Positions 9,097 to 16,813 of a stretch of DNA of 64,000 nucleotides are shown here, one piece after another. The stretch is from Mucilaginibacter xinganensis (lineage in GTDB: Bacteria > Bacteroidota > Bacteroidia > Sphingobacteriales > Sphingobacteriaceae). Where the stretch lies: positions 992,001 through 1,056,000 of the forward strand of contig NZ_CP022743.1 of assembly GCF_002257585.1 (NCBI RefSeq), written 5' to 3'. The translations under genes were made by a program, and so were the position numbers. The stretch's first letter is position 1, and every line of letters starts with the position of its first letter. The notes beneath the pieces are model-generated. The model searched no databases. It had not been told where the DNA came from and saw nothing but the letters and a program-made list of their open reading frames with translations.

Positions 9097-9645
9097 ATGA
9101 AAATAACAGAAACTGGAATTAAAGGGTTGCTGGTAATTGAACCCCGCATCTTTAAAGATGACAGAGGCTATTTTTACGAAAGCTACAATAAAGATAAATA
9201 TACAGAAGCTGGTATATCGGTTGATTTTGTGCAGGATAACCAGTCTTTTTCAAATAAAGGGGCTGTTAGGGCGTTGCACGGGCAGGCAAATCCTTTTGCG
9301 CAGGGAAAGTTAGTACGTGTAGTAACGGGGCGGGTACTGGATGTCGCGGTTGACATTCGTAAAAGTTCACCTACTTACGGCAAGCATTTTTCAATTGAAT
9401 TAAGCGGCGAAAATAAATTGCAATTTTGGGTGCCTGCGGGTTTTTTGCATGGATTTTCGGTATTGGAAGATAATACCATATTCAATTACAAGGTAAATAA
9501 CTATTACGATAAGGATTCAGAAATCGGGGTAATGTGGAACGATCCTAACTTAGGGATAGACTGGGGCCTGGCTCCGGGTGAAGCATTACTGTCACCTAAA
9601 GATGAACTGCTTTCGTCTTTTGAATCTTTTGTAAGCCCGTTCTGA
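9097..9645 (+). CDS. rfbC: dTDP-4-dehydrorhamnose 3,5-epimerase
   Basis: This enzyme epimerises C3 and C5 of dTDP-4-dehydro-6-deoxyglucose in dTDP-L-rhamnose synthesis. The 182-residue length fits the family. Characteristic segments are the N-terminal KGLLVIEPRIFKDDRGYF, the active-site strand AVRALHGQ with the catalytic His, LVRVVTGRVLDVAVDIR, and the cupin strand FWVPAGFLHGF. A TTG at 9088 lies in frame but overlaps the DUF4286 stop; the ATG at 9097 gives the normal N-terminus. The other rhamnose genes (rfbA, B, D) are not nearby, so this is an orphan copy serving a pathway encoded elsewhere or a related deoxysugar route. Confidence 0.88.
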   Translation: MKITETGIKGLLVIEPRIFKDDRGYFYESYNKDKYTEAGISVDFVQDNQSFSNKGAVRALHGQANPFAQGKLVRVVTGRVLDVAVDIRKSSPTYGKHFSIELSGENKLQFWVPAGFLHGFSVLEDNTIFNYKVNNYYDKDSEIGVMWNDPNLGIDWGLAPGEALLSPKDELLSSFESFVSPF

Positions 9646-9661
9646 TTTTTTGAACGGATAG

Positions 9662-9711
9662 AAAAATAAGGGGTAATAATGATTGGCCGATCATTATTAC
9701 CCCTTATTTTT
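9662..9711. terminator. Bidirectional terminator, perfect 22-bp inverted repeat
   Basis: The arms 9662-9683 and 9690-9711 are exact reverse complements, with a 6-base loop. Each outer end is A/T-rich, giving a U-run in either direction. It lies between the convergent ends of rfbC and the OmpA-like gene and serves both. Confidence 0.9.
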
Positions 9712-9719
9712 TGCCATTG

Positions 9720-10568
9720 CTATTGCTTTATTAAGTTATATAACTCGTCAAGCTTAGGGCTAAGAATGATCTCAATCCTTCTGTTTTTTGCCCTCGCTTC
9801 TGTGGTATTGCCAGTATCAACCGGCTGATATTCACTTTTGCCGGTAGCGGTTAGTCTTTTTGGGTCAATCTTCTCAACCTCAGTAAGATAACGGCAAACA
9901 GAAGTGGATCGTAAAACGCTCAAGTCCCAATTGTCTTTTATCTGGCCAAGGTTAATTACCTTTTTGTCATCGGTATGGCCCTCAACGGCTATAGTTAGAT
10001 CAGCTTCTTTATTAAGAACCGCGGCCAGCTGCTGAAGCGCCTGTTTTCCGCGTGCATCAATAACTATACTGCCCGACGGGAATAGCAACTTGTCGGTTAA
10101 TGAAACATATACCTTGCCGTTCCTGATATCAACAGACAAACCATTTTGCTGGAAACCCAATAATGCTTTTTGCAATTTATCCCTTAATGCATTGGTTGCT
10201 TCATCCCTTTTGTGCAGCGCATCTTCCACCTCTTTTAAGCGGGCTTCCCTCTTTTTCAAATCAGCCGATAATTGATTGACTTTTGATGAGCTGGCGCTCA
10301 GGTTGTTGTTCAATGCCCCATACTTGTCATTCAGATTGCTGTAATTACCTTTTAACGCATCATAATTTCCCTGCGCTTCTTTTATTTCGCGGTGCAGGCG
10401 CATGGTATCGGCGCGCAACATGGCAACAGTATCAAAAAGTGAATTTGCACGCATGGAGAGTGAATCGCGCTCTGCTACCAATGCTTTATACTTTTTGGGC
10501 GACATCACCACGCAACTGTGTAAAGTAAAACAAAACAGTGCCGCAACTAAAATAGATCTGGTTTTCAT
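9720..10568 (-). CDS. OmpA-family lipoprotein with coiled-coil
   Basis: A 282-residue outer-membrane-anchored, peptidoglycan-binding protein. The signal peptide ends in the lipobox LHSC (Cys19). Residues about 30-140 are a heptad-rich coiled coil (LNNNLSASSSKVNQLSADL). Residues about 150-272 are the OmpA C-terminal domain, with the TIAVEGHTDD motif, a WDLSVLRST helix and AKNRRIEIILS. Such proteins tether the outer membrane to the cell wall. It ends at the shared terminator at 9662-9711. The DUF2461 gene upstream ends 18 bases before this start, so co-transcription is possible. Confidence 0.88.
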   Translation of the reverse strand: MKTRSILVAALFCFTLHSCVVMSPKKYKALVAERDSLSMRANSLFDTVAMLRADTMRLHREIKEAQGNYDALKGNYSNLNDKYGALNNNLSASSSKVNQLSADLKKREARLKEVEDALHKRDEATNALRDKLQKALLGFQQNGLSVDIRNGKVYVSLTDKLLFPSGSIVIDARGKQALQQLAAVLNKEADLTIAVEGHTDDKKVINLGQIKDNWDLSVLRSTSVCRYLTEVEKIDPKRLTATGKSEYQPVDTGNTTEARAKNRRIEIILSPKLDELYNLIKQ

Positions 10569-10586
10569 TGGGATAATTAAAATACG

Positions 10587-11249
10587 TTAAGCAATAGCAT
10601 TATTTAAAAAAACATTTAACGGATAGATGCGACTGCATATTGCAGCAACCGTTTCGGCGGAATTTTCTTTTATCAGTTCCTTATTTGTAAGGTAGTGTTG
10701 CGCAATAAAACTTTTAAGTTTTAGCAAATCAATGTTCTCATTGTCAGTACTGTAGTCTCTTGGTACACTTTTTAACTGGTCCTGCTCCCTGAATTTGCCG
10801 AACAATTTAATAAATTCGGGCTCGTCAATTATTTTTTTAAGATCGTGCCCGTTATAGTCAATTTCCTGGCGGATTGATTTTAAATGGCCGGCTTCCGGCA
10901 TCCAGTAGCCACCGGCAATAAATGAGCTGTCGGGCGTAATGTGCAGGTAGTATTCTGCACCACCAAGCTTGAGGCCCCTGGTAGGGATGCTTACACCAAA
11001 GTTGTTTTTATAGGGTGTTTTATTTTTGCTGAAGCGAATATCACGATAGATGCGCATTACACATTTTTTACTGTCGAGGCCGGCATCAATTCCCGGATCG
11101 ATTTTATGCATCAGCTTTATAAGTTCCGCCGTAAATTCAATTACATTTTCGCGGGCTGCATCGTAACGTTCCTTGTTAGCCTGGAACCATTCGCGGTTAT
11201 TGTTTTCAACCAGTTCTTTTAAAAAATCAAAGGTATGGTGTTGTATCAT
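10587..11249 (-). CDS. DUF2461 (TIGR02453) family protein
   Basis: A 220-residue cytoplasmic protein of unknown function. It has the family signature: LKELVENNNREWFQANKERY at the N-terminus, then RIYRDIRFSKNKTPYKNNFG and an AEYYLHITPDSSFIAGGYW segment. The start at 11249 lies inside the 3' end of the DUF983 gene (23-base overlap), so the two are translationally coupled. No enzymatic activity is established for this family. Confidence 0.85.
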   Translation of the reverse strand: MIQHHTFDFLKELVENNNREWFQANKERYDAARENVIEFTAELIKLMHKIDPGIDAGLDSKKCVMRIYRDIRFSKNKTPYKNNFGVSIPTRGLKLGGAEYYLHITPDSSFIAGGYWMPEAGHLKSIRQEIDYNGHDLKKIIDEPEFIKLFGKFREQDQLKSVPRDYSTDNENIDLLKLKSFIAQHYLTNKELIKENSAETVAAICSRIYPLNVFLNNAIA

Positions 11250-11637
11250 CGGTATCTAAATGCGGCTGATAATTTATTTTTGGCGAAAGCCAATATAATA
11301 GTAAAACCCTGGAATACCTGAAATTTATAGGAGAAAGCACCAGGCATCCCAACAAAATAGTGCTTAAATAAAGCCAGGGCGAATCGTTATTACGCGTTAT
11401 GATATAGGTTAAAGCTGCAATTGTGGTTGCTTCCGCCACGTTCATGGCATAACTAACGTACATGGCCGCATAAAAATATCCCGGTTCTATTTCAAAGTGC
11501 AGGTTACAGTGTGGGCAACGGTCATAAATTTTATTTGAACCGAAATTATACATTCCGCCGCTAAACATGCTACCCCTGCGGCAACGCGGGCATTTAGTAT
11601 GCAGCATTGCCCATGATTTTGGTGTTGGCGTCATCAA
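11227..11637 (-). CDS. DUF983 family membrane protein with zinc ribbon
   Basis: A 136-residue protein. The N-terminal part holds two CxxC pairs (CPRCRRG and CPHCNLHF) that form a likely zinc ribbon, followed by two hydrophobic spans at about 50-75 and 83-105. This fits DUF983, seen near cytochrome oxidase and envelope genes in several phyla but without an assigned role. It overlaps the DUF2461 start downstream and lies 88 bases below the start of the 92-residue protein gene on the same strand. Confidence 0.8.
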   Translation of the reverse strand: MMTPTPKSWAMLHTKCPRCRRGSMFSGGMYNFGSNKIYDRCPHCNLHFEIEPGYFYAAMYVSYAMNVAEATTIAALTYIITRNNDSPWLYLSTILLGCLVLSPINFRYSRVLLLYWLSPKINYQPHLDTDDTTPYL

Positions 11638-11725
11638 TGTAATTATTAGTGGTGAATAATTTGAAGGCTAAAACCTTACGGCAATTCAAATTGGCTGAAA
11701 AGCTGCTTGCCCTTAACTGATAACG

Positions 11726-12004
11726 TTAATTTAAGTTCAGTTTTTCGCTGCGGATATTCATATCCACATTTTTACGGCGATATTTTTTGTACCAAATAAT
11801 GCCTATCACGCCAACAGCAAGGTAAGGTGCTGCCAAAAGGAACATAATACCATTGTTTAATCCCTTTGCTGCCATTCCCCCGTTTTTTGAGTTGGTTTCA
11901 ACCTGGGCCGCGCATTGTGCACACTGCGCTTTTACCGGAACGGTGCCAATCACCATCAATCCAAATACAATTAAGAAAAATGCTGTTTTTAAGCTTGTTT
12001 TCAT
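11726..12004 (-). CDS. Small secreted/membrane protein with CxxC
   Basis: A 92-residue protein I do not recognise. It has a signal peptide (to about VPVKAQ, 27), a CAQC pair directly after the cleavage site, a polar Gly/Asn-rich linker, one transmembrane helix at about 52-70 (IMFLLAAPYLAVGVIGIIWY), and a basic tail KKYRRK. This would place the CxxC on the periplasmic side of the inner membrane, so a redox or metal-binding role is possible (inference). A two-part Bacteroidota promoter lies directly upstream. DUF983 follows on the same strand. Confidence 0.65.
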   Translation of the reverse strand: MKTSLKTAFFLIVFGLMVIGTVPVKAQCAQCAAQVETNSKNGGMAAKGLNNGIMFLLAAPYLAVGVIGIIWYKKYRRKNVDMNIRSEKLNLN

Positions 12005-12008
12005 ATCA

Positions 12009-12039
12009 CAAATTTAAGCAATAATTTTTAGCAGGCAAT
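12009..12039 (-). promoter_or_regulatory. Promoter for the 92-residue protein gene
   Basis: Read on the minus strand, a -33 ATTG (12036-12039) is followed after a 19-base spacer (12017-12035) by TAAATTTG (12009-12016), an exact match to TAnnTTTG. The box ends only 4 bases before the ATG at 12004, so transcription may start at or within the start codon. Confidence 0.65.
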
Positions 12040-12115
12040 TTGATTATGTCTGTGTAATCTCTTTTTATTCAGATACCTTTTCGTTATCTTCAATACTTTG
12101 CAGTGCCTGAGTATT

Positions 12116-12997
12116 TTAAAACGGCTTGCCTGCAGCCAATTCCCTGTTGGCCCATTTTACAGCCAGTTTTTCGCGATATTGAGCGTAATTAGCTTTAAAA
12201 GCCATTTTTAGCAAGCTATCTAAGCCGCCTTTGATGGCCAGGTTATAAACACTTGCCGCCTTTCGGCTAACGGAAGCATCCCAGGCACGAAGGCTTAGTG
12301 AATATCCCCCCTCAACATATTTCATCCAGTGCCAGTACCCTGTTGGCATAAAAAGGGTATCTCCGTGTTCTAAAAATACTTCTATGCCTTCTACCCCCTC
12401 AAGGGCAGGGAATTTTTTGGTATCGGGATTTAGTACATCATAATCTTCCAGTGCATAGGTAGCATTAGGGATGCAGTATAAACGGCGTTTCCATTTATTC
12501 TCAAATAAGATCACGTGTTTTTTACCGCCGAAATGGGTATGGAATATATGCGGAAGGTCAATATCGTAATGCAAAAACGTAACCGAGTTCGATCCTCCAA
12601 AAAACATAGAAGGCATGCTTTCTAAAAAACCACCCATCAGATCTTTCGGGAAAGCTATATCGTCCAGCAGCTGCGGTGCTTGCTTAAATATATTAAAGAA
12701 AAAAATCCTTAGCTCAGTTGGCTCCGACATAATCAGGTCGATATACTTGTCAAACGGCATTTCTGCGGCTGACGAATTAATCGGCTTTGAAGGGTCAGCT
12801 TTTGAATTATCATAGAGCGGCACAACTTTGCTGCCTACAACGCTTTTTAAATATTCGGGAGTCCATTTTTCCCGGGCGGCCCAGTTGCTGGTTAATCCTT
12901 TAATTACCAGCGGACGACGTGGTTTTAAGTAGTTAGCTGTAAAATCTTCGGGGGTAATAGTTTCTACAGTATCTATCGGGCGGAGGATAAAGCTCAT
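12116..12997 (-). CDS. Cupin-like (JmjC-type) Fe(II)/2-oxoglutarate oxygenase, copy 1
   Basis: A 293-residue protein of the cupin_8 family, related to FIH and JmjC oxygenases, which hydroxylate or demethylate proteins or RNA using Fe(II) and 2-oxoglutarate. The iron-binding triad is intact: H143 and D145 in FLHYDID, and H223 in PTGYWHWMKY. Before it are the family entry motif KPRRPLVIKGL and a KKHVILF strand that usually carries a 2-oxoglutarate contact. It is followed upstream by a close paralogue in the same orientation with the same length and triad positions, indicating tandem duplication. The substrate is unknown. Confidence 0.85.
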   Translation of the reverse strand: MSFILRPIDTVETITPEDFTANYLKPRRPLVIKGLTSNWAAREKWTPEYLKSVVGSKVVPLYDNSKADPSKPINSSAAEMPFDKYIDLIMSEPTELRIFFFNIFKQAPQLLDDIAFPKDLMGGFLESMPSMFFGGSNSVTFLHYDIDLPHIFHTHFGGKKHVILFENKWKRRLYCIPNATYALEDYDVLNPDTKKFPALEGVEGIEVFLEHGDTLFMPTGYWHWMKYVEGGYSLSLRAWDASVSRKAASVYNLAIKGGLDSLLKMAFKANYAQYREKLAVKWANRELAAGKPF

Positions 12998-13113
12998 ATT
13001 TATTCAGATTCTCCATTAATATAAGCTAAAACAAAAACTTATGTATCGGAAAAGTTAACAAAATAACGAAATAAATCGCCGAATTGTATCAAGAAATTAT
13101 TAAAAGTTTGAAG

Positions 13114-13995
13114 CTAAGCCGGCAGATCCTCCATCAACGCTTTATTTGCCCGTTTCACTGCAAGTTGCTCTTTCCAATCCATATACTTTTGCTGAAAGTT
13201 CTTTTTCATCAGGTCGTCAAACTTACGCTGTATGGTTAAGTTGTATAAACTTTTAGCTTTAATGGCCCATGATTTATCCCAGGCCCGTAACGAGATGGAA
13301 AACGAGCCATCCAGGTATTTCATCCAGTGCCAGTAACCGGTAGGCATAAACAGGGTATCGCCATGCTCTAAAAATGCTTCCTGTCCCTCAACCCCATCCA
13401 GCGCGGGGAATTTGTTAAAATCGGGTTGTTCAATGTCATAGTCCTCCAGGGCGTAGGTAGCAAAAGGAATGCAATAAAGCCGGTCGCTCCATTTTTGGTC
13501 GAAAAGAATAACATGCTTGCGGCCGTTAAAATGAGTGTGGAAGATATGAGCAAGGTCAATATCATAATGTAAGAAAGTAACTGATCCGGCTCCGCCAAAA
13601 AACATATTTGGATATTTATCCAGGAAACCGCCCATCAATTCGGTAGGTGAACGGTAGTCATCCAGTAATTTAGGTGCCTGCTTTATCGGGTCGAATAAAA
13701 AAATTCGCAGGTCTGTTGGTTCTTTTTGTATCAGGTCTATATAGTCACCGAACTTCATTTCTGCAGCTGATGCATTTATGGGTTTTGACGGGTCGGCTTT
13801 TGAACTGTCATATAAGGGGACAACCTGGTCGCCAACTACTTCTTTCAGGTAATCAAAAGTCCATTTTTGCAGGGCCGGCCAGCTCTCGGTAGCTTTTCGA
13901 ATAATGAGCGGCTTGCGCGGATTTAGATAATTATTAACAAAATCATGTTTTGTAATATTGTCAACGCTGTCTATCGGGGTTAAAATAAAGCTCAT
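13114..13995 (-). CDS. Cupin-like (JmjC-type) Fe(II)/2-oxoglutarate oxygenase, copy 2
   Basis: This is a 293-residue paralogue of the downstream gene at 12116-12997, similar along the whole length with the same triad positions (H143, D145, H223). The C-terminal tails differ most (QRKFDDLMKKNFQQKYMDWK against GGLDSLLKMAFKANYAQYRE). An upstream GTG at 14001 would add two residues, but the ATG at 13995 gives exactly the paralogue start MSFIL. A candidate -7 box (TAATTTTG on the minus strand, 14016-14023) lies 20 bases upstream. A 116-base gap without a terminator separates the copies, so they may be co-transcribed. Confidence 0.85.
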   Translation of the reverse strand: MSFILTPIDSVDNITKHDFVNNYLNPRKPLIIRKATESWPALQKWTFDYLKEVVGDQVVPLYDSSKADPSKPINASAAEMKFGDYIDLIQKEPTDLRIFLFDPIKQAPKLLDDYRSPTELMGGFLDKYPNMFFGGAGSVTFLHYDIDLAHIFHTHFNGRKHVILFDQKWSDRLYCIPFATYALEDYDIEQPDFNKFPALDGVEGQEAFLEHGDTLFMPTGYWHWMKYLDGSFSISLRAWDKSWAIKAKSLYNLTIQRKFDDLMKKNFQQKYMDWKEQLAVKRANKALMEDLPA

Positions 13996-14111
13996 GTTCA
14001 CAATTATTTAACATGCAAAATTAAATAAACCCAAAAAACGTTTAAACACTCAACTTGTTTTTGATATTGTTTTGACAAAGTGTTAAGCGCGCGATAAAAT
14101 TAATCATACAA

Positions 14112-14141
14112 AAAAAGCCGTTTCTTTCGAAACAGCTTTTT
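14112..14141 (-). terminator. Terminator downstream of the fasciclin gene
   Basis: The hairpin has arms AAAAAGCxGTTTC and GAAACxGCTTTTT around a 4-base loop. The single mismatch becomes a G-U wobble in the minus-strand transcript, and a U-run follows, so it acts on the fasciclin gene. Confidence 0.75.
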
Positions 14142-14182
14142 AATAAGAGACGCAACAGTTAGGTTGCGGTGCGTTAACTAAA

Positions 14183-14731
14183 TTAGTTAGGCATTAATAC
14201 CGTATTTACTACGTGTATAACACCGTTGCTTTGGAATACGTCGGCAATGGTAATCCATGATTTGCCACCTTTTTCGTCAACAAGATAAAGTTTTTTGCCA
14301 TCAGCCATAGCGGTTAAAGTACCGCCGGATACCGTTTTTAATTCTGCTTTACCGTTACCTGCTTTCACCTGCATCAAAATATCTTTTGCACTTAAGCGTC
14401 CGGCAACTACGTGGTAAGTTAAAATTTTGGTTAAAGTAGCTTTGTTCTCAGGTTTAACCAGGTTGTCAACTGTTCCGGCAGGCAGCTTGTTGAATGCTTC
14501 GTCGGTTGGTGCAAAAACAGTGAACGGACCTGTTCCTTCCAGGGTTTCAACTAAACCGGCAGCCTTAACAGCGGCAACAAGGGTTTTGTGATCTTTTGAG
14601 TTTACTGCATTTTCAATAATGTTTTTTGTTGGATACATTGCTGCACCGCCAACCATTTTAGTTTGTGCGTTTGCTTTTGGCGCAATTGCAATAGCTACTA
14701 CTGCAAAGGCCGCGATTATTAATTTTTTCAT
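14183..14731 (-). CDS. Secreted fasciclin-domain protein
   Basis: A 182-residue protein with a signal peptide (to about PKANAQ, 23) and a single fasciclin (FAS1) domain at about 45-180. Both FAS1 hallmarks are present: H1 as GPFTVFAPTDEAFNKLP and H2 near the end as NGVIHVVNTVLMP, with a YHVV motif between them. FAS1 domains mediate adhesion or matrix contacts; in Bacteroidota they are often surface proteins. No C-terminal anchor or T9SS sorting domain is visible, so it is probably periplasmic or freely secreted. It is monocistronic, with its own terminator at 14112-14141. Confidence 0.9.
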   Translation of the reverse strand: MKKLIIAAFAVVAIAIAPKANAQTKMVGGAAMYPTKNIIENAVNSKDHKTLVAAVKAAGLVETLEGTGPFTVFAPTDEAFNKLPAGTVDNLVKPENKATLTKILTYHVVAGRLSAKDILMQVKAGNGKAELKTVSGGTLTAMADGKKLYLVDEKGGKSWITIADVFQSNGVIHVVNTVLMPN

Positions 14732-14922
14732 GAGTATATTGTTTACAATTTTAAGGAAGATACGGCTGCCCCTTGCGCGTGGTTTTTCCCGGCGCTGGTA
14801 ATTCGCATAGCCGGTGGTTGTAAGTAAATTTAAACCGTACAGTTGTTAAATGCGTAGTTAACGCGCGTCGAAAATACTGGCCCTCAACATTTGATTTTTT
14901 AGTGGGGAACTAAAACTGATAG

Positions 14923-16044
14923 TTAGAAAAATAGCTGCGAAGCAATATGATCGGCGTATAGCTTGCCGGTTGCAGTAAGGTATATCACCTCTTCTTTTTG
15001 TTCCAGCCAGCCGTTTTCAAAATAGCGCTGCGCGCCCTTAGTTAACTGCCCGGCGGCGGCACCTGCAATGGCATCCAGCCGTTTCAGGTCAAGGCCCCAC
15101 ATGGTACGGAGCGAGGTCATAATATATTCGTTTAAACGATCAGTTTCAGTAAGCAGTTCGGTTTCCGCAGGTATTTCTGATTTTTCAAGGGCCTGGATGT
15201 ATTTAGCATTATTGGCTACATTCCATTGGCGGGTTTCACCATTAAAAGAGTGAGCTGATGGTCCTATGCCCAGGTATTTCACCCCTTTCCAGTAATTGGC
15301 ATTGTGCCTTGAATAATGCCCCGGTTTGCAAAAATTCGAAATTTCATAATGTTCAAAGCCGCGGGTTTTCATGGCGTCCATTAGTAAAATAAATTGTTCG
15401 GCGCTTTGCTGATCATCCATTGCCGCCTGTTTTTTCTTTTTGATGAATGCCGCCAGTGCAGTTTGGGGTTCAACGGTCATGGAATAGGATGATACATGGG
15501 GGACATCGAGCTCAAATACTTTATCAAGGTTATGCTTCCATTTGGTATCGCTTAGTAACGGATACCCGTATATAAGGTCCACTGTTATGTTTTCAAAACC
15601 TGTATCCTGAGCCCTTTTTACAGACGCCTCCGCTTCCGCCCCACGATGTACCCGGTTCATCCATTGCAGGTCGTCATCAAAAAAAGATTGGATGCCAATG
15701 CTAAACCTGTTGATAGCTGTTTGGCGTAGTGCCTGCAGTTTAGCTTTATCAAGGTCGTCAGGATTGGCTTCTATGGTGACTTCGGCATTTGCAGCTACTG
15801 TATGGATGCCGGTAATCGTACCAATAATCAGGTTGATTTCATCGGCGGTTAATAACGATGGCGTGCCACCGCCAAAGTAAATGGTTTCAATGGTCTCATC
15901 GTCTAAATAGCTTTTTTGTAGCCGGATCTCCCGGATAAGTGCCTCTAAAAGCTCCTCCTTATACTTTAATGAAGTACTGAAATGGAAATCGCAGTAATAA
16001 CATGCTTGCTTACAAAAAGGGATATGGATATAGATGCCGGCCAT
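14923..16044 (-). CDS. hemW: Radical SAM heme chaperone HemW
   Basis: A 373-residue radical SAM protein. The cluster motif C11-x3-C15-x2-C18 is in PFCKQACYYCDF; the residue at 20 is Phe rather than the fourth Cys typical of true HemN, which marks HemW. Further family signatures are IYFGGGTPSLL, EANPDD, the SIGIQSF strand and the RHNANYW segment. HemW binds heme and inserts it into respiratory proteins rather than oxidising coproporphyrinogen. It is the last normal housekeeping gene before the island-like segment; no operon partner is close by. Confidence 0.9.
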   Translation of the reverse strand: MAGIYIHIPFCKQACYYCDFHFSTSLKYKEELLEALIREIRLQKSYLDDETIETIYFGGGTPSLLTADEINLIIGTITGIHTVAANAEVTIEANPDDLDKAKLQALRQTAINRFSIGIQSFFDDDLQWMNRVHRGAEAEASVKRAQDTGFENITVDLIYGYPLLSDTKWKHNLDKVFELDVPHVSSYSMTVEPQTALAAFIKKKKQAAMDDQQSAEQFILLMDAMKTRGFEHYEISNFCKPGHYSRHNANYWKGVKYLGIGPSAHSFNGETRQWNVANNAKYIQALEKSEIPAETELLTETDRLNEYIMTSLRTMWGLDLKRLDAIAGAAAGQLTKGAQRYFENGWLEQKEEVIYLTATGKLYADHIASQLFF

Positions 16045-16124
16045 GCTTTTAAGAGTAAATAATCGAGGATAAAGTAAAATAAGACTTTTCGGCTATCGTG
16101 AGTAACAAAAGTAACAAATAAATT

Positions 16125-16526
16125 ATGGTAACGGTCAGATATAAAAAGTTAAGCAGCGGCAAATTTAGTGCTTATCTCGATATTTATTCAAATACCGTAG
16201 AGGGCAAAGGTAAGCGCAATTATGAGTTTCTTAAGATTTATGTCGGTAAGGACTATTCTGTTCCGGGCACCCTGATCACTGAGTCAGACAAAGATAATCT
16301 TAACTATGTAAAAGTACATACCGCGGATGGTATTCACCTAAGTTCCATTACCACATCAGAAATAGACCAAAAACCGAATAATAGTTTTAAACGGATCCAT
16401 AAATCATACATAGTGGCGCTCAAACGGATTAAAAAAATTACAGGTGGTCAGCTTGTAATAGACGTCGGCACCTTATTGCCAATTGGTAGTACTTACCGCC
16501 GTCAACTTCTTGATTATTTTAATTGA
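16125..16526 (+). CDS. Hybrid ORF: integrase-type arm domain joined to truncated LytTR domain
   Basis: A 133-residue ORF. Residues about 1-46 (YKKLSSGKFSAYLDIYSN, NYEFLKIYV) look like the N-terminal arm DNA-binding domain of Bacteroidota tyrosine recombinases. Residues about 58-133 (NYVKVHTADGIHL, FKRIHKSYIVALKRIKKI, LLPIGSTYRRQLL) look like a LytTR DNA-binding domain that lacks its first strand. There is no receiver domain, no recombinase catalytic domain and no stop between the parts. It could be a real small regulator made by fusion, or the scar of a recombination between an integrase gene and a LytTR gene. It lies just upstream of a six-gene operon that ends with its own LytTR regulator. 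Both assignments rest on pattern recognition. Confidence 0.6.
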   Translation: MVTVRYKKLSSGKFSAYLDIYSNTVEGKGKRNYEFLKIYVGKDYSVPGTLITESDKDNLNYVKVHTADGIHLSSITTSEIDQKPNNSFKRIHKSYIVALKRIKKITGGQLVIDVGTLLPIGSTYRRQLLDYFN

Positions 16527-16738
16527 TCAATACTTTCTTAAGTTTTGAAAAAAAATTGGTTAAACAGTCTTTCAATTGGCTTGCGGGATGTGAATATGGA
16601 GTTTGCAATCTGTTCAAAATCTACTTTGATATTTCACGATAAAGAATTGTAAATTCGAAACGGGTGTAGTTTAATTTGATTATACCAGATTAAGGGAGGA
16701 TGACAATATTCATCCAACGATAGTGAAAGTTCAGTAAC

Positions 16739-16756
16739 CAACTCTGTCAACTCGGT
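16739..16756 (+). promoter_or_regulatory. Tandem 9-bp repeat upstream of the efflux operon
   Basis: CAACTCTGT and CAACTCGGT lie head to tail (8 of 9 identical), and a third, weaker CAATT start follows. It is 58 bases upstream of the adaptor ATG at 16814. LytTR regulators bind direct repeats, though usually more widely spaced, so this is only a candidate operator. Just downstream, AAACTTTG (16802-16809) is one mismatch from a -7 box and ends 4 bases before the ATG. Confidence 0.3.
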
Positions 16757-16813
16757 CAATTAAAATAAAATAGGCCTTTAAAGTGGTACATTTTTGCATC
16801 AAAACTTTGCAAG

